A DNA stretch of 64,000 bases, taken from NCBI GenBank assembly GCA_010909165.1, contig MU008207.1:1-64000 (forward strand). The letters are read 5' to 3'. Numbering within the stretch: position 1 is the stretch's first letter; every line of letters starts with the position of its first letter. The notes beneath the pieces are model-generated. The model was not told the origin of the DNA. It ran no database searches and saw only the letters and a program-made list of their open reading frames with translations. This DNA is from Anthoceros angustus. Lineage: Eukaryota > Streptophyta > Anthocerotopsida > Anthocerotales > Anthocerotaceae. The position numbers and the translations under genes were made by a program. Positions 47,236 to 58,802 of the stretch are shown here, piece by piece.

Positions 47236-47450
47236 GTGGATCTTCATAGGTTCTGTACAACAGGTGAGCTTAAGGAAAGTGAGTATGCACTACTTGACCT
47301 TCGGTAGGTATTTTCCTGAGCTGTATTTTTCTCACTGGTGTGGCTGAGATCCAGTTAAGACATGGTGAATGGCAACTTCTGCTACATGCTCACGGCCGGC
47401 CAGCTTTCCTGAGCCTTAGAGAACTGGTGTATGATGAGGAGCCGTTGAGC
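47236..47450 (+). pseudogene. Partial copy of the 127-aa secreted gene (exons 2-3)
   Basis: Exon 2 copy (GSVQQVSLRKVS...) at 47242-47308 and exon 3 start (GRPAFLSLRELVYDEE) at about 47390-47445 match the gene at 44928. The signal-peptide exon is missing and exon 3 is cut at about 47450 by unrelated sequence, so it cannot be functional. Confidence 0.7.
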
Positions 47451-47743
47451 GCCCACTATATTCGCGTGCTGGTGTAAACAGGGCACCAGTGTAAACATGC
47501 CACCATTTCCTGAGGGAATGGTCCGTCCCTCGGCACCTCAGGCTCATCATTTCGGCTGTGTAGGTTGGCTTGTTATGTCGAACTCCTCCGTTTTGATGAC
47601 CTCCGCGTAGATTATGTCGTCCACCACTCCTACTTATGCTGGAGTGATAACTTGCAATGAGAGAAAATGTCAGGTCTATCTTGTCCGCCATCTCTTATGC
47701 ACTTTCTTGAGGGTGTAGTATTGCCCCTTCGTGTTGTGCACCA
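47451..47743. mobile_element. Probable retroelement-derived insert
   Basis: This sequence interrupts the copied exon 3 and is absent from duplication unit 1. On minus it reads as a 91-codon Arg/Gly/His-rich frame (47691-47416) with a feel of copia gag near its nucleic-acid-binding end, but no complete zinc knuckle. Assignment is weak. Confidence 0.3.
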
Positions 47744-48139
47744 TTTGTTGCACCTTCATGCGCAGCGCATATGACAATGCGGGAGTCCCCGGCCCACTGA
47801 TGTTGTTGCACCTTCATGCATAGCGCATATGGAATGTGGGAGTCCTCGGCCTATCGATGTTGTTGCACCTTCATGCGTAGCGCATATAGAATGTGGGAGT
47901 CCTCAACCTATCGATGTTGTTGCACCTTCATGCCTAGCGCATATGGAATGTGGGAGTCCTCGGCCGATGGATGTTGTTGCACCTTCATGCGCATATGGAA
48001 TGCGGGAGTCCTCGGCCCATCGATGTTGTTGCACCTTCATGCGCAACGCATATGGCAATGCGAGAGTCCCAACCCATCCATGTTGTTGCACCTTGATGTG
48101 CAGCGCTTATGACAATGCGGGAGTCTCCGGCCCATCGAT
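47744..48139 (+). repeat. 57-bp minisatellite, seven units
   Basis: Seven head-to-tail units of about 57 bp beginning GTTGTTGCACCTTCATG and ending near GGCCCATCGAT. One unit is shortened by 5 bp. 57 is a multiple of three and a plus frame is open through most of it, with 19-residue periods rich in Cys (RCCCTFM). There are no unique spacers between units, so it is not an interspersed array. Confidence 0.92.
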
Positions 48140-48727
48140 GTTTCAGGAAATTCGGGTTTCATGTTTGCACCCCGCGTAGGTAGTGGAACAGGGACTGTGC
48201 TTCTTGAAGATGCACACCTACCTCCGATATGAACCTATGCTGAACCACCCAACAAGACTACTTTCTTCTTTTATCATACTCCGTACATCACAAACGAGGA
48301 GCAATTGGAATTCCCAGTTCATAAAATATCAGGAATCTATGACGTACGCACAGAACATACATTTCCTGAAAGTGTGGTTTCGGAACCGGATCCAGACTCC
48401 GAAGCATTCAAATGGCGACTTCACGTTGTTTTGACGCTCTGGCTAGAAGGGCAAACTGCACCAAGCTCGAGCCTCGATGAGAGCCGCAGAGTTGACAGTC
48501 ATGGTTGACTCAGCTGGCTGTGAGATGTGGTGCTTGATTCAAGAAGTTCCCAATGGCCCATTCTCAAGTTCCACATGCACTTTTGACATTCCTATAAAGC
48601 TAACGAATATTCTCCCTCTGAGCTTTCTCATATATCTTGGACGCCATTTAATATTGATGGGGACGGCGACACTACATCTCTAAGGCATGTCTCACGTTTT
48701 CAGCGAATGCAACACAGTCGGAATGTA

Positions 48728-49274
48728 ATGGCTTTACCGAACTCCTTGGGAATGAGCTCACATGCTCACTGTCGAGCTGCAATATTGATCACGATGTTGC
48801 AGCTCTTCTCATTATGCAGCTTTCTGGAGGCAGAAGGTCATGTCCACACACTCGCTGTGGGATACGGGAAGGTGAACTTGGTGTCTTCAGTTGGCACCAT
48901 TTGAACAAATCTTTGTCAACATGAAATGGAGGGGTTCTTATTGTTTGCTCTTCGAATGACTAAAGCCGCCTTCTGCTGTTGTTCAGGAGTCCAGTTTGCA
49001 CAGCAAGGAACACGCTTATTGCAGTGGCTGCGGGAAGCATAATAAACCGCTGTTGCCGAAACCTTCGCAGAGACGACGAGATAACTACCTGCGAGGCACC
49101 ACTCAACTTCTCGACTTGGGCTATACTATGGAAGGTCATCCAGCTTTCTACGAGCTGCTGCCAAGCCCGCTGTTAGGAGAACCCAGGAGCTTCAGAAGAA
49201 TCCCCCTGCCTCCACCAATCGCCCATGACTCAAGGCCCACGCCACCGCTTGAATACATGACACTAGATCCGTAG
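48728..49274 (+). CDS. Small secreted protein, copy 2 (143 aa)
   Basis: Exon 1 (48728-48871) and exon 2 (48987-49274) join in phase 0 over a GT-AG intron; 143 codons plus TAG. The signal peptide is AAILITMLQLFSLCSFLEAEG. The mature part has a CSGCGKH pair of cysteines, a basic RRRDNYLRGTT run, LLDLGYT, then a Pro-rich end (FRRIPLPPP). Conservation with the broken copy at 46280 follows codon periodicity with indels in multiples of three, which supports this frame. It shares the signal/basic/FRRIP-PP layout with the 127-aa gene at 44928 but little direct sequence. Family not recognised; a secreted peptide precursor is a reasonable guess. It ends 253 bp from the stop of the convergent subtilase 1. 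Confidence 0.6.
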
Positions 49275-49526
49275 CTGCTGAAGAGATGATAGGATCAAAC
49301 AATAAATACATAGCTACAAGGTAATTTGCCCCTACCATCATGAAGCAGATGGACCTCGTCGAGTCTGGAAGATAGAATCTTCTGGTTCTCGAGTCTGTCA
49401 TTGTTGCGTCTTTCCTTTCATGGCAAGTGTGGTGAATAAAATATCCAACAATCAAGCAAATGGACCATGAAAAAAGTGGACAGAAGGGGGTCGTCGACAG
49501 CAGGAATGTCCAGAGCACATAATTAA

Positions 49527-52500
49527 TCATAATCGAGTAGGCTTCACAACCAGGGGGCTCGTAACAAAATGAATCCCATCAGACCACTGCAAGGTGCCAA
49601 AGGAGTAGGTGCTGCCGGCTGAGGGAAGCTGCACCTGGAAGAAGACGCTGAAGGTAAGCTGTTCCCCTACAAACTGGAACTGCAGGGTGGAGGGCACAAC
49701 AGTGACAGCAACGCCGTAAGGTGCAGCCACGGCTGCATTGTAAGTCACAACACCTTGAGGCCCTACGTTTGTCACAGTCCTCACGACAGTTTGGTTGCCC
49801 AGTAGCTGTGACAGTGTGATGGAAGGATAGTTCAGGTTGAATGCTTGCGGGATGGTCACAGGGCACACCAAACCTGCACAGATAGACAAGATAAGACGGA
49901 CGGCCACCAGATTAGGTCGTGTACAGTGTTTCCCTGCCAGCCCAATCCACAGCCAGCAATGTTTACTTCTTGCAGCGGGGAACACACAACTAACTAGGCT
50001 GTACCTGCGGAGAGAGCAATATCGGAGCCGAAACTGCAAAGGTAACTGACGTAGTCGTCAGGAAGAGCATCATACACAAGTCCAGGCTCGAGGGCCCTGG
50101 CAGGGCTCACATGACCTGCTCCAAAGTCGAAGTACCCACCAGGGCCACCCGAAGGATATGATGTGATGGTTTCGTTTACGGTGCTGCCAGCAGGTAGCTG
50201 TTGTCCACCTGGTAAGCTGCAAGAAAGCTACATAATTCAGTTTCCTTAAGCATCAAGCTGTAGCAATGCTCAGAACCTGAGGAGTAGTGCTGCTACCACA
50301 GTTGTGAACTTCTGTTACCCGTGGTCACGATAGAGGATTTGATGGCAGCAGGACTCCAGTCAGGATGAACGACCTTGAGTAACGCTGCAATCCCTGCAAT
50401 GTGAGGGGTGGACATTGATGTTCCTGAAAGGATGTTGTAGTCCTCCTGCCTGAATGCAGTGGACTGGTCTACAGCCCTTGGGGAGTAGGCTGCTAGGATG
50501 TCAACTCCTGGAGCCGTGATATCAGGCTGCAACCATCCCGAAAATGGCCAACTCATTTCTGCAGACATCTGGATGAAGAACAGCTTGGAAACAAGTTTCA
50601 CACTCCTCACGGGGAATCACTCTGCATCATAGCTAGGTTGGGGTACCTTCAGGATGTCAGGATGGACAACGCTGGGTCCTCTGGAAGAAAACGCTGCCAC
50701 TTTGGGAGCAGGCTTGTAGTCAAAAACTGCCTGTGTAGGAAGGATTTTTGCAACCGGGCTCGCTGTGGACTGGACGTAGGCATCAATGGTTGCAGCAGCT
50801 GCAAAATCGATGACGGTAACTGGCAGAGGAAACTGTTGAGACCCCAGTGGATTTCCTACATAAATCAGTCCCACTCCCCCAACCCTCTTCACCTCATCAA
50901 CAGCATCAATCGTAGGATCGTAGTTACAAAGAACAATGGCATTCGTTGCACGGGCCGGGTCCAAGCTGTAGCCCGCGCAGTAACTGCACAAGGTGATCAC
51001 TCCCCAAGTCAGGTGACCCGCAAGCATTTACAAACAAAGAGACACAGACTTCAAGCTCCATGTGCATCACCTGGCCTGAGTGTTGCTAGAAAATGAGACT
51101 GAAGCCCGCGAGCCGAAGATGATCGGAAAGAAGTTCTCGTATGCGAAAGGATTGGCTACCCATCTGCCCTGCAACACCCAACACAGATCCGCTGAGTCCC
51201 TTTCAAGGGAAGAATCCATTGAATCCAGAGCAACTTCAACAAGCTGGAGGACCACATACTGGAACCAGACTGCCGTCCCCCAGGAGAACATTGGTCACAA
51301 ATTCACGATCCGTGGTGGATGCACCGACTGTGATGATCCAGGGAGCAGCATTGGCAACAGTGCTGTAACCCGGCCCCTCGTTTCCACCGGCTGCCACCAC
51401 CACAACCCCTTGCCTGACGGCGTGGAAAGAGCCCATGCCCAGCGCATCGGTGAGCACAGGCTCGTCCCCCTTAGGCCCAAGAGACACAGACAGCACCTGC
51501 ACTCCATCAGCAATGGCGTCGTCGAAGGCAGCCAGGACATCTGCATCGAAGCAGCTCCCGCTGGGCTTCCAGCACACTTTGTAGATGGCCAATCTGGCTC
51601 CTGGTGCACCACCTGTGACGGTGCCATTCCCGATGAGGTACAAGCCTACATTTGGCACTCTGCTGCCAGCAGCCACGGATGCGCAGTGGGAGCCGTGCCC
51701 GTCTATGTCCCGAGGAGAAAGCACGTCCTGCAGAGCACCCGATGCAGCCGCTGCGGTGTAGTAGTAGCGAGCTCCAATCACCTTCCTGCATGTGCAAGAT
51801 CCAGAGCCTGTCATGTACATGCTTCTGGTCTGGACAGCCTGTGGAAAAATCGTCTTGTTTGATGGAAGCTGTATTGAAAAATCTACAAGCCGCTTACTTG
51901 TTGCAAACATCAGCTGCGAAGGAATCCCCGGGCACGCATGCTCCCCTCCAGCTCAGAGGAACAGGGGGCATGTCCAAGTCACCGAAGCTGGGTGATTCTG
52001 GCCAGTAACCTGTCGTGCAAGTAGTATCTCCATAGGTTAATAGAATCTCGACCATAAACATGCTAAGTCGGCTACACTGAACCAGAGCAGTGTTGAGAAA
52101 TCCGTCACGAATTCCGATGGAACAACGTTATGGCCTCCATACCTGAGTCGATGACACCAATAACAACATCCGACTGGTTGATGAAAGCAGGGAATTGATA
52201 CGAGTTTCCAGTGACATTGTTGTTGATGCCAAGGAAGTCCCAGGAATGTGTGGTCTGGAGTTTACGAGCCTGGCTGAGAAACACGGAGCGGACTTTCTCC
52301 GACTCTGCAACGACATATCATCCATGCTGGAGCCCCAGTGCACAGAATCCGACGCTCGAATGACATGCTTGAATTCTAAGACAAGCGTTTCCAGTACCTC
52401 TCAGAGCTTGTGCGTGATGGGAGGTCAGCTTGGCAGCGAAGCCCTGGAAGGACCTGTGATAATGGTACAGAATAGCGTCCAGGGCACCAGCCGTGCTGCA

Positions 52501-52985
52501 CAACAGCACGATTCCAAGACTCACATCCCACGCACATTGAAGACGGCAGGAAAAGCTCTCAACGGATAGAGCCTTTGAATCTGGATTCAAGATTCAACAG
52601 TTCGGCCGAATCTTACGAAATCCAGAGAAGAGGGCCCGGCCAGGGGGATGCAAATGCAGACTTGGCACAAACCTTCCGAGCACAGATGCGAGGAGGTCAT
52701 GGTGCTCGGAAACAACCTCCACTTCATGTCTGAGGGACTTGGCTCCAATGTACACCACGTACACCTGCCAGTCAAAACAGCTCCCAACTTCCATCAGCAA
52801 CAAAGTTTCCAAAATCCTGCCGGACTAGGATTGGGGCATTCTCCTGAGTCCTGTGCACAGCACGGTGGCGGATCGGATGCACAAACCTCGGTTGGAGCAC
52901 CCCCCTGGACGTGCAGCTCGTTCTGGACGTGGGGAAGAAGCAGCAGCAGGAAGATCGCCGTGAGGAGGCTGGAGGAGCCAGCCAT
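49527..52985 (-). CDS. Subtilisin-like serine protease 1 (SBT type, 760 aa)
   Basis: Eleven exons on minus: 52985-52887, 52764-52673, 52495-52398, 52304-52143, 52009-51898, 51785-51260, 51168-51071, 50983-50647, 50526-50319, 50208-50005, 49873-49527. All introns are GT-AG with matching phases and the total is 760 codons plus stop, the usual family size. Order: signal peptide, I9 propeptide (VYVVYIG ... [14 protein letters not shown]), catalytic Asp ~148 (VIDSG), His ~218 (GHGSH), Asn ~323 (GGNEGP), PA domain inserted before the Ser (around [10 protein letters not shown]), Ser ~545 (GTSMSTP), then fibronectin-III-like C-terminus (VVRTVTNVG). All catalytic residues are present. Secreted protease; plant members mature peptide hormones and wall proteins. 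Paralogue of the gene at 54579. Confidence 0.93.
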
Positions 52986-54578
52986 CGCACCGGTTTCCGT
53001 CTCCCCCAATCCGAGGCCGCATCGATGTAGAGAAGTGGACGAGGAAGTGCGCGAGAGCGCGGGCCGCGGGATCGGGCTCGGGTGCCCGCAAATCCGGAAA
53101 TCCGCGCCCAAGTCTGCGTCGCTGCGTCTCGAAATGCGTCAGCGCGTCTCAGAATTCGTCACGGCGTCTCAAAAAGCTGCCAGAAGGCAAGCCATCCAAC
53201 CAGGCTGCCTCGCCATAATTTCTATCAATAGTCCACCCTATAGCCGTCATGGAAGGCAGCCGGAAAGAGCGCCCTCTGTTTCTGTTCCTGTTCCAGTTCC
53301 TGTTCCCGTTCCCGGGTCCGGACTCGGGCTGCCCGGGCCCACCATTCCATGTTGCTTCCAAGGTAGCCAGGCTTTCACTGGAAGCTCACTTGCTGGGGCC
53401 ACGAGCTTGGTGAAGCACGCTGCTGCAGGCACAGGCACAGGCACAGGCAAAGGTTTCCGGATAATAAATTTTTGAATAATAAAAAACAAGAAAGAATGAG
53501 GGAAAATCAAATTCGTGCAATGCATGTTCTGCAGATGGGGAAGGGCCACTGTTCACAAACAACTTCCTGGCCATATGATCTATGAGGGCGAGGCGAATAA
53601 CATTATTCAGTATGTTGTAACATGAAGAATGAGCTCTCCACCCATTTCATGAGGCAAGAGCTGTGGGTCGGGCAGATGAGAGCCTCTCATAGCTATCTCC
53701 GGCTCTCAAGTTCCGCATAGCCTTGAAAGTAACAACAACCACATCTCGTTTGCCGTTGATGACCGTCTCATTGTAACTCAAGGCTTCCATTTTCTCTTTG
53801 AACTCGTCGACGATTCTAAATGCGAATTGCAAGATTATTGACAAGCGATTTCTTGAAACTCTGTCAATATTTTTTGGAGGCACAAACTTTGGCCCGTCCT
53901 TATGTCAAAAAGAATTGACATCGGACATCCTTGAGATGATGCATTCAGATATCCCCGATTTTGATACGCATTCATATATCCCTGATTTTGATATCCTTGG
54001 CGCGATAGGTAACAATGGTGTTAGGGTTATTCCCTTCCCCTTGGATTAGACGGATTTTTCATCTCTTTTTTATAGTAAAGTCTCCAGGTCAGATGATGCA
54101 TTAGTGTTTCTATGGGTGTCACCCATCCACCCATCCACCCATCCCCAGTTCCAGTTCCATGGATTGGGCGTCACCCATTCCCAAAGTCCAAGTTCTATGG
54201 GGCCGCCTTTTGTAAAAAAACTTGCCGTCGTGCCAACAGTGTGCGAGGATGCCTCTTGTTACCCGTCCTTGCGGAACTTAAGATACATCTTATCTACAAA
54301 GTCATCCGATACGCTATAAAAAAAAATGAAACTTTGGCCCCTTCCTGACCACATAAAGAAGGAGGCCATCGCTTCTAACTCAGAGGCTCGATATCATCAA
54401 ATAAGAACGGTTCATCCTAGAATATCTCCAAGCTCCAAGCTGCAAGGGATGAAAGAAACTTGCATTTGTTTCCCGTTTTCCGGGTAGGTAATAGCATTTT
54501 TTCTCAAATATTAAATACAAGAAAGAATTAAGGATAGTTCAAGTTGAACTACCCTGTAGATCGTACCTGGAGCCTATC
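52986..54578. other. Intergenic between tandem subtilases, with simple repeats
   Basis: No gene. It contains short repeats: GTTCCT/GTTCCC hexamers near 53280-53320, GGCACA hexamers near 53428-53450, an imperfect GATTTTGATA repeat near 53945-53998, and (CCCATCCA)n near 54118-54145. A 78-codon minus frame at 53883-53647 has no recognisable domain. Confidence 0.5.
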
Positions 54579-57500
54579 TTAAAAGTATGAAGGTACCACT
54601 ATCAAAGGACTCGTCACTGTGTGGTACCCATCCGACCATATCAAAGATCCCCAATAGGTGATGGTACCATCTCCAGCAACTGGTGTTGTGAAAGTAACTG
54701 TGAATGACAAAGTCTGTCCTACAGATTGGAAGGAGAGGGCAAGAGGATCAACAGTTACCAAAACCGAAGGATCCGGTGCGATGACTGTGGGCGTGTAGGT
54801 TACAACTCCAACTGCCCCCACATTTGTCACGCTTCTCGTCACTGTCACAGAGGTCACTAGATCAGATACTTTGATGGCTGGATAGTTGATATCATAGTGC
54901 GCCTTGGGAAACAGTGGACAGGCAGCAGAAGGATCTCCTGTATAAGAGCGGAGGTCTGTATCTGTGATGCCGAAGTCGCATATGAAATCAATGTAATCGG
55001 CAAAATTGACATCATATACAAGTCCGGGATCCAGGGCAGCAAGTGGATACACGTGACCAGATCCAAAGTCCAGAGGGCCTCCTGGAGTAAGAGAAGGATA
55101 CGTTGTTATTGAGCTGTTGAAGTTATCAATTTGGGTCGCTGCAGACACAAGGCAGATAGTTAGGATGGAGAACGCTAGAACTGGAGGAGGAGTTAGTTCA
55201 CATGATTCACAAGAAACGAACGAGCTAATGAATCGCAGAGCATTGGAGATGGCGTGCCTGTTGTCATGATGGCGGATTTGATAGCTGCAGGACTCCACGT
55301 TGGGTGGGCAATCTTGACGAGAGCAGATATTGCAGAGATGTGAGGGCAGGCCATAGATGTGCCGGATATAATATTCAGGGTCAGCGATCGACCTCCAGTT
55401 TCAAAATCATCTAGTTGGAGAGGAGAGAAAGCAGCCAGAATGGCTTGTCCTGGAGCTGTTATGTCAGGCTGCAGCCCACACAGGAGTGCTATATCAGATG
55501 AGGGACTAGTCTAGGCAGACTTGGAAACCTTAGAGACAGCAGCCATGGGGAAGCCCCTCACCAGATTACAACAAGTAACCTACACAGACAAGCTTGGGGC
55601 ATTTCATCAGTGTGGGCAACGGGCCATACCTTAGGGATGTCGGGGTTACGAAGGCTGGGACCTCTGGAGGAAAAGGTGGCCACTCTTGGTGCAGGTACTT
55701 GCCCGTAAGTTGCTGCAGTAGGCAGGATGACACCGACAGGAGTCCTGCAAAAGCCATGACACCCAATCTCATCAAACACCTCACTGAAGTTCAACCAAGG
55801 CTGCACTCAGCAACACATGACAGAGAGTGGAGAAAGCTTACGGTGTGTTCTGCAAGTACGGCAGCTGCAGGGCTAGGTTGGCGGCGTCTTCGGAGATGTA
55901 TGTGGCAGGCCCAACAAACTCTCGTGGCACGGACGGAGTGCCGACGAGAATGATACCCACTCCACCGGCTCGTCGCACCTCATCCTCTGCAGCCACGCTT
56001 GGATCATACGCGCACACCACGATGGCTCCTGTCACAATCGAAGAATCCAGGCTGGAGGGGAGGCAGGCACTGCGACACATACAATCCAAACACGTATTAA
56101 ATCATTGCCGGCATATACTTTCCAGTGCTTGCACTCCACACTGTTGAACGAGCATGTTTCACAGAAATCTGCGTCCAGATTTGACATACCTGGCTTGTTC
56201 TACCAAGGCTCCAGGTGCTATTGCATTGGAACCCAGTACGATGGGGACCGGGGTTGTAAACTGGAAGGGGTTGAAGACCCAACCTCCCTGGGGCAATAGG
56301 GCACAAAGTCCAAGGTCAAGAAGCAGTGACGTTAAATCATACAACAGAGGCAGGTCAGGTGAAGATCCTTCCCCATCCAGGAATGACTGGCATCAAGGCA
56401 CTTACAGGGATGATGCTGCCATCTCCGAGCTGCACATTGGTGACGTATTCACGATCTGTGGTGCTGGCAGCAACTGTGACAATCCAAGGAGCAGTGTTGA
56501 CAACAGTGCCGTAATCCGGGCCGTTGTTACCAGCCGAGGCGGACACCAGGATGTTGTTCTTGACAGCGTAGTAGGCTCCTATAGCAATTGAGTCATTGAA
56601 CAGGGAGGAGTCCACTTCCCCGTTGCTGTTTCCGATAGAGATGGAGATGATATCCACGCCATCAGCAATGGCGTCGTCGAAAGCCGCAAATATATCGGCA
56701 TCGGTGCAACCTGCAGGTGTGAAGCAGACCTTGTAGATGGCCAATCTGGCCCCGCTCACACCCCCTGACACTATGCCCTCTCCGATGCCGTAGGGTCCCG
56801 CATCGTACCTCGCTCCTGCTACAGTGGATGCTGTGTGTGAACCATGGCCGATTGTGTCTCTGGGAGAGAGGAGATCATTCAGGGTTCCGCCTTGGGCCTG
56901 CACAGCTGCTAGTGCTCCCTGGTAGTAGTAGCGAGCGCCAATCACCTTGCTGCATTCCGGAACACACACATCCCATCAGCCATCTGAGGAATCAGTTTCA
57001 GCACATGAATTGAATCGAGAGTGTTTTCTTACTTGTTGCAGAGGTCGGCAGTAAATTGGTCGCCTGGAATGCAAGCTCCCTTCCAGCGAAGAGGAACTGG
57101 TGGCATACCCACATCCTGGAAGCTGGGAGATTCGGGCCAGTATCCTGTGAACAGCGGCAACAGCAAACACATTTCAGCGTTCAGCTCCAAGTGAATAATG
57201 CCACAGCATGAAGATCACAAATTTCCCCAACACCGTGCTCTACGAGAACTGTACCAGAGTCGAGCATCCCGATGATGATATCAGTTTGAGAAGCGGGAGG
57301 AGGGAAATAGTAGGAGTTGTTGGTGCCTGGCAGGAGAATGTCACTGCTATCGCGGTTCAAAACGCCCAGAAAATTCCACGAATGACTTGTGTGCGGCTTG
57401 TGAATCAAGCTCTTAAATACGCCGAGAACCTTCTCTGACTCTGCACACACCAGGTTCCTCCATCTGGGTCAGATCGGATTTCGCAGGGGTTCGGATAGAA

Positions 57501-58009
57501 GAACTTCTAATTCAAGGAGGGATCCGGAGCTTGCCTTTGAGTTTTGCAGCATGACTGGCGTCCAGTTTGGCAGCAAAGCCTCGGAATGACCTGTGGTAGT
57601 GGTACAAGATTGACCCAGTTGCAGCCTCGACACTGCGAACACAGAACTTCACACACTCGATCTCATGTTGCTTCCAGATGAATGGGCACTCTACGGCCAC
57701 ACAGCCCACATGGAGGAGGATCCTTGTGGAAAATGCAGAGAACTCACCTTCCCAAAACCGTAGCAAGAAGAGCTGTGTTCTCCAACAACGCGTCCAACTC
57801 ATGGCCTCCAGGGATGGCTCCCAAGTGCACCACATAAACCTGTACCCAGCATCAGATGGTGAGCCCAGTCTGCCAAAAAAACAACTGTGACCCAACGAAT
57901 GTGGTATGATTCGGACCTCTGGAGCAGGCTCGGTTGCAGAAATCGTGGACAAGGGCATCAGAAGCAGCAGCGCTAGGATGAAACAAGCACCCATCCTGTA
58001 GATCGCCAT
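54579..58009 (-). CDS. Subtilisin-like serine protease 2 (SBT type, 778 aa)
   Basis: Eleven exons on minus: 58009-57917, 57839-57748, 57632-57535, 57440-57255, 57144-57033, 56949-56406, 56287-56190, 56069-55842, 55744-55630, 55468-55258, 55138-54579; 778 codons plus stop. Signal peptide, I9 propeptide, Asp ~154 (MLDSG), His ~229 (GHGSH), Asn ~335 (AGNNGP), PA domain, Ser ~560 (GTSMACP) and fibronectin-III-like tail are all present. Two introns begin with GC instead of GT (after 57535, AAAG|GCAAGC; after 55258, ACAG|GCACGC), the second in a weak context. Relative to its neighbour it has one extra intron in the PA/Ser region and lacks the last intron; the first seven exons have the same lengths except exons 1, 4 and 6. 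A tandem duplicate of an ancestral gene. Confidence 0.92.
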
Positions 58010-58128
58010 GGATCGAATCCAGCCGACCCGTCTGCTCAAGATTCGTCGGGCGGCGTTTGTGGGCGGCTGGGCTTCGAAATGACCAGATGGACAAGGCCTC
58101 AAGGTCGCTCGAGTTGCAGCAACTAGTT

Positions 58129-58135
58129 CTTATAG
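58129..58135 (-). promoter_or_regulatory. TATA box of subtilase 2
   Basis: The minus strand reads CTATAAG within CTCTCTATAAGAAC, about 120 nt upstream of the start codon, a normal plant distance. No competing element was seen. Confidence 0.5.
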
Positions 58136-58136
58136 A

Positions 58137-58802
58137 GAGTCGAGTATGTACTTATGCAGGAAGCTTCTCCCTAGCTTCGTCCGGGAAGCGAGCATCTCTA
58201 CTGTAGATATGGTCTGACACACGGCGAGGTGGGACTTGGGACGCGCTTTCTCTTTCCTGTGCCGGCTTGAGTGGAGTAGCTTGGACTGCAAGGAGCCACT
58301 GGATAACGGCAGGAGAAGGAGCAGAATTTGAAACAGGAGGAGGAGAAAAAGAATTTTATTCCAGTCCTGCATCCTTGAAGCAAAAAAGTGTGCACAAAGG
58401 TCTCCACCAGTTGCAACCTGACCTTGTCAAACCCAGAATGCTGAAAGGCGAACACAATAACTTCGGACACTGTGTAAGATCGGACCCAGTCCCAATTGAC
58501 TTCGTACACTGTACGAACATTATCTCCCAATTGCTGACTCCGTACATGTGTACACCGTCTCTGCACCTCAGAATTGTCCTTCCACATCAGAAGTTCCGAA
58601 TGCAGAGGCACAATCCATGGCAAGTTACCCGGGGACGTGGGCCAGCAGGCATCACTACAGAACTTACACGCTTTTGATCTGAGTGGGACACCAAAAATTC
58701 AGTCACACTGAGAGTTTTCGTGGGAAATGCAGTGCCTACATTTCACTGACCCAAATACAAATGTCACGAGGGAGCAGAATTACAGAGCCTGCGGCCTGCG
58801 GG
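58137..58802. other. Intergenic between subtilase 2 and SNM1
   Basis: No supported gene. Overlapping frames of up to 141 codons on both strands show no domain or signal. It contains the subtilase 2 promoter side and the SNM1 3' UTR. Confidence 0.4.

Larger units (their letters stand above)
45120..49605. repeat. Direct tandem duplication, units ~2.1 and ~2.4 kb
   Basis: Unit 1 runs from intron 1 of the 127-aa secreted gene (about 45120) to about 47226. Unit 2 runs from about 47227 into the last exon of subtilase 1 (about 49605). Matched pairs: exon 2 of the first gene (45136/47242), the second secreted gene (46280/48728), spacer blocks, and the subtilase 3' tip (47150-47226 / 49527-49605). 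Unit 2 is longer because a minisatellite and a retroelement-like piece lie within it. At the junction the subtilase tip is fused directly to intron 1 of the secreted gene. Confidence 0.85.

Noticed and set aside
47744-48139. Regularly spaced repeats that could be mistaken for a CRISPR array
   Set aside because: Units are contiguous with no unique spacers, 57 bp each, in a plant nuclear genome; it is a minisatellite.
44928-49274. Known plant peptide families (CLE, IDA, PSK, CEP, RGF)
   Set aside because: No family-defining C-terminal motif could be found in any of the small secreted proteins.
51080-51862. 260-codon plus frame opposite subtilase 1
   Set aside because: Antisense of the catalytic exons; no domain of its own.
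58198-58677. Frames of 136-141 codons on both strands
   Set aside because: Overlapping opposite-strand frames in an intergenic region containing the subtilase 2 promoter; no supporting features.
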